Positions 6,615 through 6,969 of a DNA stretch of 6,969 nt are shown one piece after another (position 1 is the stretch's first letter; the number at the start of each line of letters is the position of its first letter). A program made the translations under genes and the position numbers. The notes below the pieces were generated by a model. That model ran no database searches. It had not been told where the DNA came from and saw only the letters and a list, made by a program, of their open reading frames with translations. The stretch is from Verrucomicrobiales bacterium (GTDB lineage: Bacteria; Verrucomicrobiota; Verrucomicrobiia; Verrucomicrobiales; Verrucomicrobiaceae), in NCBI GenBank assembly GCA_003453085.1, contig DMMK01000759.1, forward strand, positions 1 to 6,969. The letters run 5' to 3'.

Positions 6615-6969
6615 TCAGCGGTCGTAGGGACGGCGGTTCATCTTTTCCTGCTCACGCAGCAACTGACGTTCGGCACGTTCCACATCGCGGTTGCCAGCGA
6701 TCTGGACCATGAGCTGACGGACGACGCGGCGGTCATCGAAAGGATGCTTCTTGCCCTGGATTTCCTGATAGTCTTCGTGACCTTTGCCAGCGATCAGGAC
6801 GATGTCCCCACCGCGTGCGTTTTCGAGCGCGATCTGGATGGCCTCACGACGGTCCACAACGGTCAGGTGGTTCTTGGGCCGGGCAAAGCCCTTGACGGCA
6901 TCGGCGATGATGACCTGCGGATCGTCATTGCGCGGGTTGTCACTCGTCAGCACACAGATGTCGCTGCCG
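6615..6969 (-). CDS. murE: MurE, UDP-MurNAc-L-Ala-D-Glu:meso-diaminopimelate ligase (C-terminal part, truncated by window edge)
   Basis: Only the last 117 codons are present; the reading frame is open to the window edge, so the GTG at 6951-6953 is internal and not a start. The fragment is the C-terminal ligase domain of MurE, which adds the third residue of the stem peptide in the cytoplasm. It shows LTSDNPRNDDP near its beginning, then VVDRREAI, IVLIAGKGHEDYQ and HPFDDRRVV. DNPR is the motif that recognises meso-diaminopimelate; lysine-adding enzymes differ at the Arg. AGKGHEDYQ is the standard MurE signature. After the usual family end there is an extra charged tail of about 24 residues (RDVERAERQLL to NRRPYDR, 6618-6689), probably helical and of unknown role. 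The gene ends 1 base before the murF start. Confidence 0.95.
   Translation of the reverse strand, partial: GSDICVLTSDNPRNDDPQVIIADAVKGFARPKNHLTVVDRREAIQIALENARGGDIVLIAGKGHEDYQEIQGKKHPFDDRRVVRQLMVQIAGNRDVERAERQLLREQEKMNRRPYDR

Noticed and set aside
6615..6953. A separate small gene starting at the GTG at 6951-6953
   Set aside because: The frame stays open to the window edge and reads straight through the MurE C-terminal domain, so it is the 3' part of murE.

Overview
The window is a seven-gene stretch of a division and cell wall (dcw) cluster, with every gene on the minus strand. In transcription order (high to low coordinates) it reads murE (3' part only), murF, mraY, murD, a membrane-anchored LysM protein, ftsW and murG (5' part only). 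Both end genes run off the window. The coding regions are GC-rich and about 96% of the bases are coding. I see no tRNA, rRNA, CRISPR array, insertion sequence or other mobile element, and no stretch of more than 81 bases lacks a gene.

The genes form a near-complete run of lipid II synthesis. MurE adds the third stem-peptide residue (its DNPR motif predicts meso-diaminopimelate), and MurF adds D-Ala-D-Ala. MraY moves the pentapeptide precursor to undecaprenyl phosphate to give lipid I, and MurG adds GlcNAc to give lipid II. MurD acts before MurE in the pathway. FtsW polymerises lipid II at the division site. The order murE-murF-mraY-murD-ftsW-murG is the classical bacterial one.

Two things depart from the textbook layout. 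First, a 369-residue protein sits between murD and ftsW; it has one membrane span, a long Pro/Ala/Lys/Glu-rich linker and two LysM domains. Second, none of the six visible start codons has a recognisable Shine-Dalgarno sequence. The mraY-murD gap is AT-rich (27 G/C of 81 bases by my count) and, with the end of mraY, holds a good sigma-70-like promoter candidate (TTGAAA, 17 bases, TATTAA), so murD-lysM-ftsW-murG may have its own promoter.

The organism is a Gram-negative-type, mDAP-containing bacterium. The LysM gene at this position, the GC content and the sequence flavour suggest Verrucomicrobiota (Prosthecobacter/Verrucomicrobium-like), but that is an impression from memory, not a demonstrated assignment. 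This is mostly a core-genome region. I found no evidence of a wholly new system; the LysM protein is the part least explained by known biology.
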